Positions 50,966-58,941 of a stretch of 64,000 nt of DNA are shown here, in pieces (position 1 is the stretch's first letter; the number at the start of each line of letters is the position of its first letter). The translations under genes and the position numbers were made by a program. The DNA comes from Enterocloster hominis (ex Liu et al. 2021) (GTDB lineage Bacteria; Bacillota; Clostridia; Lachnospirales; Lachnospiraceae): NCBI GenBank assembly GCA_014385265.1, contig JACRTJ010000025.1, forward strand, positions 1 through 64,000, in the 5' to 3' direction. The notes beneath the pieces are model-generated. The model did no database searches, had not been told where the DNA came from, and was given only the letters and a program-made list of their open reading frames with translations.

Positions 50966-50994
50966 ATTTTACCACAGACCGCTGTTTCTGTAAA
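50966..50994 (-). promoter_or_regulatory. Promoter of the RluA-type gene, leaderless geometry
   Basis: On the minus strand: TTTACA (50994-50989), 17 bases, TAAAAT (50971-50966) with TGG before it. Only seven bases, CCCTCCT, separate the -10 box from the ATG at 50958, so transcription would start at or within a base of the start codon. Confidence 0.6.
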
Positions 50995-51072
50995 GAAAGG
51001 CCGGGAGGCGGCATATAGTTGCAGAAAGAGCAGCGGAGAATGCGGCCGGAAAGGGAGGCCGCAGAAGGATAT

Positions 51073-52299
51073 ATGAGGATCAGAAAAGCATACATACGGA
51101 CGTTGACGGCGCTCCTGGCCCTGGTGGCCTGGCTGTGGCCCATCCAGACAGAGGCGGTCCAGGCTCCGGGGGAGGAGGCTCCTGCGCCTTTGGAGCTGAG
51201 GGCCCGGGCGGCAGTGCTCATGGATGGGGATACGGGAAGGATCCTGTATGGAAAAAACCAGGACCAGACCCTCCCCATGGCCAGCACCACCAAGATCATG
51301 ACGTGCATCCTGGCTCTGGAAAACGCTTCCCTGGACGATGTGGTGGAGGTGTCCTCCTATGCAGCATCCATGCCGGATGTGCAGTTAAATATCCGGGAGG
51401 GGGAACAGTACCGGCTGGGGGATCTTTTGTATTCCCTGATGCTGGAATCCCACAACGACACAGCGGCGGCCATTGCAGAGCATGTGGCCGGGACCAGGGA
51501 GGCCTTTGCGGACATGATGAACCAGAAGGCCAGGGACATCGGCTGCCGGGATACCTTTTTCATCACGCCCAACGGTCTGGATGCAGAGGACCCGGATACC
51601 GGCCGCATCCACAGCACCACGGCAGCGGAGCTGGCAGGGATCCTCCGGTACTGTCTGTTCCAGTCTCCGGAGCGGGAGGGGTTTTTACAGGTGACCCGGG
51701 CGCCGTCCCACGCCTTTTCAGACGTCTCCGGGACCAGGACCTTTTCCTGCGTCAACCATAATGCCCTGCTGACCACCACGAAGGGGGCCATTTCCGGGAA
51801 GACCGGCTTCACAGCCGGGGCCGGCTACTGCTACGTGGGAGCCGTAAAAAAGGGAGAGAAAACGTTCATCGCAGCGCTTCTGGGCTGCGGATGGCCGCCT
51901 CACAGAACATACAAATGGGAGGACATGGGAAGGCTTCTGGCCTTTGGGGATGAAAATTATGATTTTTATGAACTATTAAAGGAAACACCGGAGATTCCTC
52001 CCATACCTGTAAAAAACGGGATCGGAAGCCAGACCGGGCTTACAGTGGGATATCCGGAGCCGGCCTCCCTGAAAATACTGATGAACCAGAACGAGCCGGT
52101 GACCATAAAAAAGAAGGTGGCAAAGGAGCTTACGGCCCCGGTGGCAGCCGGAATGGCGGTGGGCCAGGTGGATTACTACGTGGGGGAAGATCTGGTGGCC
52201 AGCTTTCCTGTGACAGCCTCAGAGACGGTGGGAAAATGGGATCTGGAATTTTGTGTGAAAACCCTTTTAAATGGATTTTTATTCTGTTATAATGGATGA
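51073..52299 (+). CDS. D-alanyl-D-alanine carboxypeptidase (DacF-like)
   Basis: 408-aa penicillin-binding protein 5/6-type carboxypeptidase that trims peptidoglycan stem peptides. A signal segment (LTALLALVAWLWPIQTEA) is followed by the serine-peptidase S11 domain: SxxK is STTK (71-74), SxN is in LESHND near 123-128, and KTG is in SGKTGFTAG near 237. A C-terminal PBP5-type beta domain and a final hydrophobic segment that may bind the membrane follow. Start is uncertain: the ATG at 51073 has AAGGA very close; an ATG at 51040 is an alternative. Confidence 0.88.
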   Translation: MRIRKAYIRTLTALLALVAWLWPIQTEAVQAPGEEAPAPLELRARAAVLMDGDTGRILYGKNQDQTLPMASTTKIMTCILALENASLDDVVEVSSYAASMPDVQLNIREGEQYRLGDLLYSLMLESHNDTAAAIAEHVAGTREAFADMMNQKARDIGCRDTFFITPNGLDAEDPDTGRIHSTTAAELAGILRYCLFQSPEREGFLQVTRAPSHAFSDVSGTRTFSCVNHNALLTTTKGAISGKTGFTAGAGYCYVGAVKKGEKTFIAALLGCGWPPHRTYKWEDMGRLLAFGDENYDFYELLKETPEIPPIPVKNGIGSQTGLTVGYPEPASLKILMNQNEPVTIKKKVAKELTAPVAAGMAVGQVDYYVGEDLVASFPVTASETVGKWDLEFCVKTLLNGFLFCYNG

Positions 52300-52328
52300 A
52301 GTTTTATCAGATGAAGGAGGCAGAATAC

Positions 52329-52931
52329 ATGAAGACTGCGCTTACAAGAGAAAAAGCCATCGGACTTTTAAGAGAATACAATAAGGAGCCGTTCCATGTG
52401 CTTCACGGGCTGACCGTGGGAGGCGTTTTAAAATGGTACGCCAGAGAGCTGGGCTATGGGGATGAGGCGGACTTCTGGGAGATCTGCGGGATCCTCCACG
52501 ACATCGATTTTGAGCAGTATCCGGAGGAGCACTGCCTGGCAGCTCCCAGGCTTTTAAGGGAAGGCGGAGCAGAGGAGGAAGTGATCCATGCGGTCTGCAG
52601 CCACTGCTACGGCCACCATCCGGAGATCACTGCCAGCCCGGATCATGAAATGGAAAAGGTCCTTTATGCGGCCGATGAGCTGACGGGCCTCATCGGAGCG
52701 GCTGCAAAGATGCGTCCGTCCAGAAGCTGCCAGGATATGGAGGTCTCCAGCCTGAAGAAGAAATTCAAGGATAAGCGGTTTGCGGCGGGCTGCTCCCGGG
52801 ACATCATCGCCCAGGGTGCAGAGCAGCTGGGCTGGGATCTGGCAGAGCTGATGGAGCGGACGATCCTGGCCATGCGCTCCTGTGAGGAGTCTGTGCAGGC
52901 AGAAATGGAAGCCATGGGCCTGGAAGCGTAA
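52329..52931 (+). CDS. HD domain phosphohydrolase
   Basis: 200-aa HD-superfamily hydrolase. A His in VLHGLTVGG, the signature HDID (ILHDIDFEQY near 60-69) and a CSHCYGHHPEI segment supply metal ligands. Small family members of this type act on nucleotides or unknown phosphoesters; the substrate is not clear. AAGGAGG (52313-52319) fits the ATG at 52329; an in-frame ATG at 52296 lacks a site. Confidence 0.82.
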   Translation: MKTALTREKAIGLLREYNKEPFHVLHGLTVGGVLKWYARELGYGDEADFWEICGILHDIDFEQYPEEHCLAAPRLLREGGAEEEVIHAVCSHCYGHHPEITASPDHEMEKVLYAADELTGLIGAAAKMRPSRSCQDMEVSSLKKKFKDKRFAAGCSRDIIAQGAEQLGWDLAELMERTILAMRSCEESVQAEMEAMGLEA

Positions 52932-52958
52932 AAGAGAGGAGCAGCCGGGGATAAGATC

Positions 52959-53321
52959 CTAAGGGGCTCCCATGACCCGGGCGGTCATCCGGTTGGGAAG
53001 ACATACGATCATCTCTCCCTCCTGGCTGACCTGTCCCTGGTCCATACAGATCTTATCGGGGCAGGAGGCTTCGGTGACCCAGGCTTTTCCGTCCCGGATC
53101 ACAAAGACATTGACGCCGCCCTGGTCATTTTTTACCGTGTATTCCTGGTCCTTATGAAGCTCCAGGGTCTCCACCACGGTCCCGTCCACAGAAATTTCCA
53201 GGAACGCTGCCGGTCCGGAGTGGAAGGCCCGGTTCACGAGAAAGAAAAGGAGCGCTGTAAGGAGTACGGCTCCGGTCAGGAAAAGCTCCCGTTTCCCTGC
53301 CTGTCTGTTTTTCTGGTCCAT
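52959..53321 (-). CDS. NusG domain II-containing membrane protein
   Basis: 120-aa protein: one N-terminal membrane helix (ELFLTGAVLLTALLFFLVN) and an extracytosolic NusG-II domain with a Cys pair in SCPDKICMDQGQVS near 85-98 and VCLPNRMTARV at the end. It is not a transcription factor; free NusG-II domains of this kind recur with ApbE and Gx-transporter genes, exactly the neighbours here. Likely role: assembly of flavin-dependent extracytosolic electron transfer (inference). It follows apbE after 5 bp on the same strand. Confidence 0.88.
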   Translation of the reverse strand: MDQKNRQAGKRELFLTGAVLLTALLFFLVNRAFHSGPAAFLEISVDGTVVETLELHKDQEYTVKNDQGGVNVFVIRDGKAWVTEASCPDKICMDQGQVSQEGEMIVCLPNRMTARVMGAP

Positions 53322-53326
53322 AGGAT

Positions 53327-54364
53327 CTAATCCTTTCGTAAAAATTTTTCCATTCCGTCGGAATAGTGGATCTGATAATCCTCATCAATGAAGCAGGCAT
53401 ACACGCCGTCCATGGATTCCACCAGCTCCATGCCTCTGGAGAGTCCCAGGGAAAAGCAGGTGGTGGAGAGGGCGTCTCCGTCTACGGACCGCTCCGACAG
53501 GATCGTCACTGAGATCAGGCCGTTGTCATAGGGATAGCCGGTGGAGGGATCCAGGATATGGTGGTAATTTTTTCCGTCCTCCACGAAATGGCGCTCGTAA
53601 ACGCCGGAGGCCACTACGGAAAGGTCAGAGACCTCCACCTGGGCAAAGGTCTCGTTCCGGTCCGCAAAGGGCTTCTGGAGCCCCACGGTAAACGGCGTGC
53701 CGTCGGGCCGGCTTCCCACGCAGAGGACGTTCCCTCCCAGGTTGATCATGGCGCTTTCCACGCCGGAGTCCAGGAGATACGCTTTCAGCTGATCGGCAAT
53801 GTAGCCCTTGGCGATGGCGCCCAGATCGATGGAGGTGCCGGGATCCAGGAAGGTCAGGGTGCTCCGGGTCCCGTCCAGCCGGAGCTTTTTATAGTCCACC
53901 TTTTTCCGGGCCTCCTCAATGGCCTCCGCCGGAGGGACCGACGGGGACGTCCCGCTGAAATTCCAGAGGGAGCTTAAGGGCTCGGTGGTGATATCAAAGG
54001 CCCCGCCGGAACGTTCACAGTAATAGAGGGCTGTGGCCAGGAGATCCGTCATGTCGTCAGACAGGGGATACGTTCCCGTGGCGTCCTCCCGGTGGTTCAG
54101 CCGGTACACCTCGCTTCCGGACAGAGTGCGGCTGAAACGGTTTTCGTATTCCCGGCAGAGGGCCATGGCTCCGTCCAGGATGGACTCGTCCCTGGAATCG
54201 TAGATGGCGATATCCACAAAGGTATTCAGGAGAAAATCGGAGCGGTGGATGGGAACGTCTGCCGGAGAGCCGCCCGGCGGCTTTATAAAGCAGAGGGCCG
54301 CCAGAAGGATGGCAGCCCCCAGCACAGGCACCAGATGGGGGAACCTTTTCATAAAAGATACCAT
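53327..54364 (-). CDS. apbE: FAD:protein FMN transferase ApbE
   Basis: 345-aa flavin transferase that attaches FMN covalently to Thr or Ser of extracytosolic redox proteins. An N-terminal membrane anchor (LVPVLGAAILLAALCF, a poor lipobox around Cys25) precedes the ApbE domain: GGAFDITTEPL near 119-129, SIDLGAIAKGYIAD near 176-189, INLGGNV near 205 and the metal/FAD segment DGDALSTTCFSLG near 297-309. No Shine-Dalgarno is visible before the ATG; a perfect TATAAT ends seven bases upstream of it. Its flavinylated target is not in the window. Confidence 0.93.
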   Translation of the reverse strand: MVSFMKRFPHLVPVLGAAILLAALCFIKPPGGSPADVPIHRSDFLLNTFVDIAIYDSRDESILDGAMALCREYENRFSRTLSGSEVYRLNHREDATGTYPLSDDMTDLLATALYYCERSGGAFDITTEPLSSLWNFSGTSPSVPPAEAIEEARKKVDYKKLRLDGTRSTLTFLDPGTSIDLGAIAKGYIADQLKAYLLDSGVESAMINLGGNVLCVGSRPDGTPFTVGLQKPFADRNETFAQVEVSDLSVVASGVYERHFVEDGKNYHHILDPSTGYPYDNGLISVTILSERSVDGDALSTTCFSLGLSRGMELVESMDGVYACFIDEDYQIHYSDGMEKFLRKD

Positions 54365-54371
54365 TCTTTCT

Positions 54372-54377
54372 ATTATA
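54372..54377 (-). promoter_or_regulatory. -10 box directly before apbE
   Basis: On the minus strand TATAAT is followed by AGAAAGA and then the ATG at 54364, again seven bases. The -35 region (TAGAAT at 17 bases) is poor. A leaderless or very short 5' end is possible. Confidence 0.4.
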
Positions 54378-54443
54378 GATTTGGAACAGGTCTCATTCTA
54401 GCAAATGGGTCATGCAAAGTCAAGACGGGAGGAGCAGGGGAGA

Positions 54444-54965
54444 TTGAAGAAAAATACGTCAGAAAGAACGGAGCGGGCGGCCCTTTACGGGCTTCTCACT
54501 GCCCTGGCCATGGTCCTGGGATTCGTGGAGAGCCTGATCCCCATTCCGTTCCCGGTGCCGGGGATCCGCCTGGGACTTGCCAACCTGGTGACGGTGGCCG
54601 GGCTTTACCTGGTGGGGATCCGGGGAACGGCGGCGGTGACGGTGCTCCGCATCGTTCTCACGGGCCTTTCCTTTGGAAATCCGTACAGTATGGCCTATGG
54701 TCTTTCAGGAAGCCTTCTAAGCCTGCTGGTCATGGCGGCAGCGAAAAAGCGGCAGTGGTTCTCACCAGTGGGCATCAGCATCCTGGGGGGCATTGCCCAT
54801 AATGTGGGACAGGTCTCCTTTGCGGCTTTTATCGTCCGTACAGCAGGCGTTTTTTATTATCTGCCGGCGCTCCTGGCCGCCGGCTGCGCGGCCGGAGCCG
54901 TCATCGGCATAGTGGGCGGGATCCTGGCAGAACGGATCTCACAATTTTTGAAAAACCGGAATTAA
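54444..54965 (+). CDS. Gx transporter / heptaprenyl diphosphate synthase component I family
   Basis: 173-aa membrane protein with about five helices of the Hpre_diP_synt_I (PF07456) family, also called Gx transporter. LYGLLTALAMVLGFVESLIP and PGIRLGLANLVTVAGLYLVG are the family core, GNPYSMAYGLSGSLLSL the middle. The best start is a TTG at 54444, with GGGAGGAG nine bases upstream; an ATG at 54405 has no good site. It reads divergently from apbE and the NusG-II gene, the usual companions. Despite the name, a prenyl-synthase role is doubtful here because no component II is adjacent. Confidence 0.82.
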   Translation: MKKNTSERTERAALYGLLTALAMVLGFVESLIPIPFPVPGIRLGLANLVTVAGLYLVGIRGTAAVTVLRIVLTGLSFGNPYSMAYGLSGSLLSLLVMAAAKKRQWFSPVGISILGGIAHNVGQVSFAAFIVRTAGVFYYLPALLAAGCAAGAVIGIVGGILAERISQFLKNRN

Positions 54966-54968
54966 CGA

Positions 54969-54997
54969 TTGTATTGTCTGCCGGGAACAGCTATAAT
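54969..54997 (+). promoter_or_regulatory. Promoter of galT
   Basis: TTGTAT (54969-54974), 17 bases, TATAAT (54992-54997), 35 nt before the galT ATG. Confidence 0.6.
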
Positions 54998-55031
54998 TAA
55001 AGAAATGAATTTTTTACGGGGAGTGGAAGTT

Positions 55032-56537
55032 ATGAAAATGATCAGTGAAGCAGTCCGGGATCTGGTGCAGTACGGCCTGGATACAGGACTTTTAGATGAA
55101 GAGGACAGATATTACGCCAGGAACCAGATCTTAAGACTTCTGGGCCTTACAGAATATGAGGAGCCGGAAGAGCCGGAAAAAAAACGCAGCCTGGAGGATA
55201 TCCTGGAGACGCTTCTGGACTATGCGGCAGAGAACGGCCTTCTGGAGCATGACAGTGTGACCTACCGGGATCTTTTTGATACGAAGCTGATGAACTGCCT
55301 GATGCCCAGGCCCAGCGAGGTATCAAAACGGTTCAGAGAGCTTTATGAGGCAGATCCAGAGGCAGCCACCAGGTATTTTTATAAGCTGAGCCAGGATTCC
55401 GACTATATCCGGAGATACCGGGTATGTAAGGATATGAAGTGGGTGGCAGATACGGAATATGGAGCCCTGGACGTGACTGTAAACCTTTCCAAGCCGGAAA
55501 AGGATCCCAGGGCCATTGCCGCCGCCAAGCTGGCAAAGCAGAGCGGATATCCCAAATGCCTTTTATGCGTGGAGAACGTGGGCTATGCCGGGCGGGCAGA
55601 CCATCCGGCCCGGGACAACCACCGGATCATTTCCCTGACCATGGGCGGAGAGGAGTTCGGCTTCCAGTATTCCCCCTATGTATATTATAATGAGCACTGC
55701 ATCGTGTTCAATCAGAAGCATGTGCCCATGAAGATCGACAGGAGCTCCTTTGTGAAGCTGTTTGATTTTGTAAAGCAGTTCCCCCACTATTTCCTGGGCT
55801 CCAACGCCGACCTTCCCATCGTGGGAGGCTCCATCCTGACCCATGACCATTTCCAGGGAGGCTGCTATGAGTTTGCCATGGCCAAGGCCCCGGTGGAAAA
55901 GGAGCTGGAGTTTAAGGGCTTTGAGGACGTGAAGGCAGGGATCGTCAAGTGGCCCATGTCCGTGATCCGCTTAAACGGGACGGACAGCGGGCGGATCGTG
56001 GACCTGGCGGATAAGATCTTAAAGGCATGGCGCGGGTATACGGATGAGGCAGCCTTTATTTTTGCAGAGACAGACGGAGAGCCCCACAATACGATCACTC
56101 CCATTGCCCGGATGCGGGACGGCCGGTTTGAGATGGACCTGGTGCTGAGGAACAATATCACTACAAAAGAGCATCCCCTGGGCGTTTACCATCCCCATGA
56201 AAAGCTGCATCACATCAAAAAAGAGAACATCGGCCTCATCGAGGTCATGGGACTGGCAGTGCTCCCGGCCCGGTTAAAGGAGGAGCTGGCCCTTCTGGCT
56301 GGCTATATGACGGAAGGAAAGGATATCCGCAGCAGCGAGACCATTGCGAAGCACGCCGACTGGGTAGAGGAGTTCCTTCCGAAATATAAAACGGTAACAG
56401 AAGAGAATGTGATGGATATTTTAAAGACCGAGGTAGGACGCGTATTTGCAGAGGTCCTGGAGGACGCCGGCGTTTATAAGCGGACCGGAGAGGGAAGAGC
56501 CGCGTTCCTGCGCTTTACGGATTCGGTGAACGGCTGA
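55032..56537 (+). CDS. galT: UDP-glucose--hexose-1-phosphate uridylyltransferase, class II
   Basis: 501-aa class II GalT (Firmicute type) of the Leloir galactose pathway, exchanging UMP between UDP-glucose and galactose-1-phosphate. Recognisable stretches are YPKCLLCVENVGYAGR near 176-191, the histidine segment ILTHDHFQGGCYEF near 268, and YHPHEKLHHIKKENIGLIEV near 385. Length fits class II rather than the shorter class I. GGGGAG at 8 nt supports the ATG at 55032. galK and galE are not in the window. Confidence 0.93.
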   Translation: MKMISEAVRDLVQYGLDTGLLDEEDRYYARNQILRLLGLTEYEEPEEPEKKRSLEDILETLLDYAAENGLLEHDSVTYRDLFDTKLMNCLMPRPSEVSKRFRELYEADPEAATRYFYKLSQDSDYIRRYRVCKDMKWVADTEYGALDVTVNLSKPEKDPRAIAAAKLAKQSGYPKCLLCVENVGYAGRADHPARDNHRIISLTMGGEEFGFQYSPYVYYNEHCIVFNQKHVPMKIDRSSFVKLFDFVKQFPHYFLGSNADLPIVGGSILTHDHFQGGCYEFAMAKAPVEKELEFKGFEDVKAGIVKWPMSVIRLNGTDSGRIVDLADKILKAWRGYTDEAAFIFAETDGEPHNTITPIARMRDGRFEMDLVLRNNITTKEHPLGVYHPHEKLHHIKKENIGLIEVMGLAVLPARLKEELALLAGYMTEGKDIRSSETIAKHADWVEEFLPKYKTVTEENVMDILKTEVGRVFAEVLEDAGVYKRTGEGRAAFLRFTDSVNG

Positions 56538-56666
56538 TTTTTGTCAAAATCCTTAACATTTCCATAAGAAAATGGGAACTGCTCGCCAACAGGAAGAAAT
56601 TGTGATATATTATCTGTGAGGCGGCGTAGCCCTGCGCCGTTTCGCAGAAAGGATAAGGAGAACCAT

Positions 56667-57092
56667 ATGCTGAACGAAGAAAAGATCCGGATCATGACAG
56701 GGATCGCCATGTTTGAAAAAAAGGCCGGGAGGGACATCCTTCCTGCCAGCCGGTATTTTAAGAGCGATTATGTCGGAGGCCGTATGATCCGCTCCTTCAT
56801 TTTTTACACGTTTTCCAGTATGCTGTGCCTGGCCCTCTGGGTCCTTTATCAGATGGAGGACATTATGAGCACCATGGATGTGACCGCGCTCCTGGCGTCG
56901 GCAAAGCATGTGGCCTTATTCTATGCCGCCGGGCTTCTGGTCTATCTGGCTGTCACTTACTGGATCTATTCCCGACGGTACGAGCGTGCCAGCAAAGGCA
57001 TGAAGATCTATCAGGCCAAGCTGCGCCGTCTGGAGAAAAAATATGAAGCTCCCTCTGTACAGGGAGAAAATGAGGAGGAACGGCGCGTATGA
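56667..57092 (+). CDS. Two-helix membrane protein upstream of cdaA
   Basis: 141-aa protein. A cytosolic N-terminal part (EKIRIMTGIAMFEKKAGRDI) is followed by two membrane helices (about 46-66 and 85-105) and a basic, helical C-terminus. I do not recognise the family. AAGGAGAACC precedes the ATG at 56667. It overlaps the next gene by 4 nt and heads the cdaA-cdaR run, so it may act in the same process. Confidence 0.75.
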   Translation: MLNEEKIRIMTGIAMFEKKAGRDILPASRYFKSDYVGGRMIRSFIFYTFSSMLCLALWVLYQMEDIMSTMDVTALLASAKHVALFYAAGLLVYLAVTYWIYSRRYERASKGMKIYQAKLRRLEKKYEAPSVQGENEEERRV

Positions 57093-58042
57093 TGGGCCTT
57101 TTGGTATTTAAAGAAAAATTAAAGCAGCTATATGGAAAATACAACCGGTACATGATCCCGGCAGTGAAGTTCCTGCTGGGGGCTTCGTCCTTCTTTCTGA
57201 TCAGCTCCAACGTGGGCTTCATGGCCAGGCTTAAGAATCCCCTGGTGCCGGTGGTGATGGGACTGGTGGCGGCAGTGGTGCCCTGCGGAGTCACAGCATT
57301 TTTCGCCGGCTGCTTTCTGATCGCCCACGTTTCCCAGGTATCCCTGGAGGCGGCGCTGATCATTGCCGTATTTATGCTGGTGGTCATGATGCTCTATTAT
57401 GGCTTCCGTCCGGGAGACGGCTACCTCCTGCTTTTGACGCCCATGATGTTTTTCTTAAGGGTCCCCTATGTGATCCCTCTGTTCGTGGGCCTTTCCGGCA
57501 GCCTGGTATCCATTGTCCCTGTGAGCTGCGGCGTATGCATTTATTACATTATGATGTATCTGAAGCAGAACGCCGGCGTACTGGCAGGCAGCACCATGTC
57601 AGAAATGGCGGAGCGGTTCATCGTCATTGTCCAGAGCCTTTTTGGGAACCAGCTGATGTGGGTCATGGCGGCGGCCTTTGCGGCCGGTGTTCTGGTGGTG
57701 TTCCTGATCAGAAATCTGTCGGTGGATTATTCCTGGTCCATTGCCATCATCGCCGGAGTGATCACCCAGCTGGTGGTGATCTTCATCGGGGACTTTTATT
57801 TTAACCTGCCGGTCGCCATCGGTCCCATGATCCTGGGGATCCTGGTGTCTGTGGTCCTGGCTCTGGTCTACCAGTTTTTCGTGTTTGCGGTGGATTACAC
57901 CAGGACGGAATATTTACAGTATCAGGACGACGACTACTATTATTATGTGAAGGCGGTGCCGAAGATCACCGTCTCCCAGCCGGATGTGAAGGTACACCGG
58001 ATCTCTTCGAGAAAATCTTCCAGACACGAAAAATCCAATTAA
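57089..58042 (+). CDS. Polytopic membrane protein upstream of cdaA
   Basis: 317-aa protein with about nine hydrophobic helices, a Tyr/Asp-rich loop (QYQDDDYYYYVKAVPKI near 277-293) and a basic Ser/Arg/Lys/His tail. I recognise no transporter signature. It starts within the end of the previous gene (ATGA-type overlap) and ends 29 bp before cdaA, so it is likely co-expressed with c-di-AMP synthesis genes. Confidence 0.75.
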   Translation: MMGLLVFKEKLKQLYGKYNRYMIPAVKFLLGASSFFLISSNVGFMARLKNPLVPVVMGLVAAVVPCGVTAFFAGCFLIAHVSQVSLEAALIIAVFMLVVMMLYYGFRPGDGYLLLLTPMMFFLRVPYVIPLFVGLSGSLVSIVPVSCGVCIYYIMMYLKQNAGVLAGSTMSEMAERFIVIVQSLFGNQLMWVMAAAFAAGVLVVFLIRNLSVDYSWSIAIIAGVITQLVVIFIGDFYFNLPVAIGPMILGILVSVVLALVYQFFVFAVDYTRTEYLQYQDDDYYYYVKAVPKITVSQPDVKVHRISSRKSSRHEKSN

Positions 58043-58071
58043 ACAAATAAAACTGGGATGGAGGTGAAAGT

Positions 58072-58941
58072 ATGACAGAATTTCTTGGACGCATATATTC
58101 CTGGCTGGCGTTCATACCAAAGATCACTCTGGGAAACCTGTTTGAAATTCTGATTATCTCTTTCCTTATATACGAGATCCTGATCTGGGTCCAGAATACC
58201 AGGGCCTGGGTGCTGTTGAAGGGCGGCCTGATGATCCTGGCCTTTTACCTGGGGGCGTCCCTTCTCAGGTTAAATACCATTACCTGGATGATCAACCATA
58301 TGGGCCAGTTAGCCCTGATCGCTCTTCTGATCATCTTCCAGCCGGAGCTCCGGAAGGCCCTGGAGCAGCTGGGAAGCAAAAATATCATCACAGAGCTGTT
58401 TTCTTCAGAGGATGTGAGAGGACCGGAGGGCTATACGGACAAGACTGTCAACGAGATCGTCCGGGCTGCTTATGAGATGGGAAAGGTAAAGACGGGAGCG
58501 CTGATCGTTATTGAGAGGGAAACTCCCCTTTCGGAGATCGAGAGGACCGGGATCGAGGTGGACGGCATCGTCACCAGCCAGCTTCTGATCAATATCTTTG
58601 AACATAATACACCGCTGCACGACGGTGCGGTGATCATCCGGGGAAACCGGGTGACGGCGGCCACCTGTTATCTGCCGCTGTCGGATAATCTGAGCATCAG
58701 CAAGGACCTGGGAACCCGTCACCGTGCGGCCCTGGGGATCAGCGAGACCTCGGACAGCCTGACGGTGGTGGTGTCTGAGGAGACAGGCCGCGTGTCCCTG
58801 GCCCGTGACGGACAGCTCACAAGGATCAGCGATCAGGAAACCCTGCGCCAGGCCATTTCCGTGGAAAAGGGAGAGGATACTGGGGCAGGACGGTTCCGGT
58901 TATGGAAGGGAAGACATAAAAATGAAAGAAAAGCAGAATAA
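58072..58941 (+). CDS. cdaA: Diadenylate cyclase CdaA
   Basis: 289-aa CdaA, the membrane-bound c-di-AMP synthase of Firmicutes. Three N-terminal helices span about 10-100. The DAC domain has the catalytic DGA (184-186 in LHDGAVIIRG) and RHR (216-218 in TRHRAALGIS). Product c-di-AMP controls potassium uptake, osmolyte balance and wall integrity. GGAGGTGAAAGT precedes the ATG. The 3' end overlaps cdaR by 20 nt, matching the conserved cdaA-cdaR pairing. Confidence 0.96.
   Translation: MTEFLGRIYSWLAFIPKITLGNLFEILIISFLIYEILIWVQNTRAWVLLKGGLMILAFYLGASLLRLNTITWMINHMGQLALIALLIIFQPELRKALEQLGSKNIITELFSSEDVRGPEGYTDKTVNEIVRAAYEMGKVKTGALIVIERETPLSEIERTGIEVDGIVTSQLLINIFEHNTPLHDGAVIIRGNRVTAATCYLPLSDNLSISKDLGTRHRAALGISETSDSLTVVVSEETGRVSLARDGQLTRISDQETLRQAISVEKGEDTGAGRFRLWKGRHKNERKAE

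Noticed and set aside
52959-53321. Transcription factor NusG
   Set aside because: It has a membrane anchor and only a NusG-II domain; it lacks the NGN and KOW domains.
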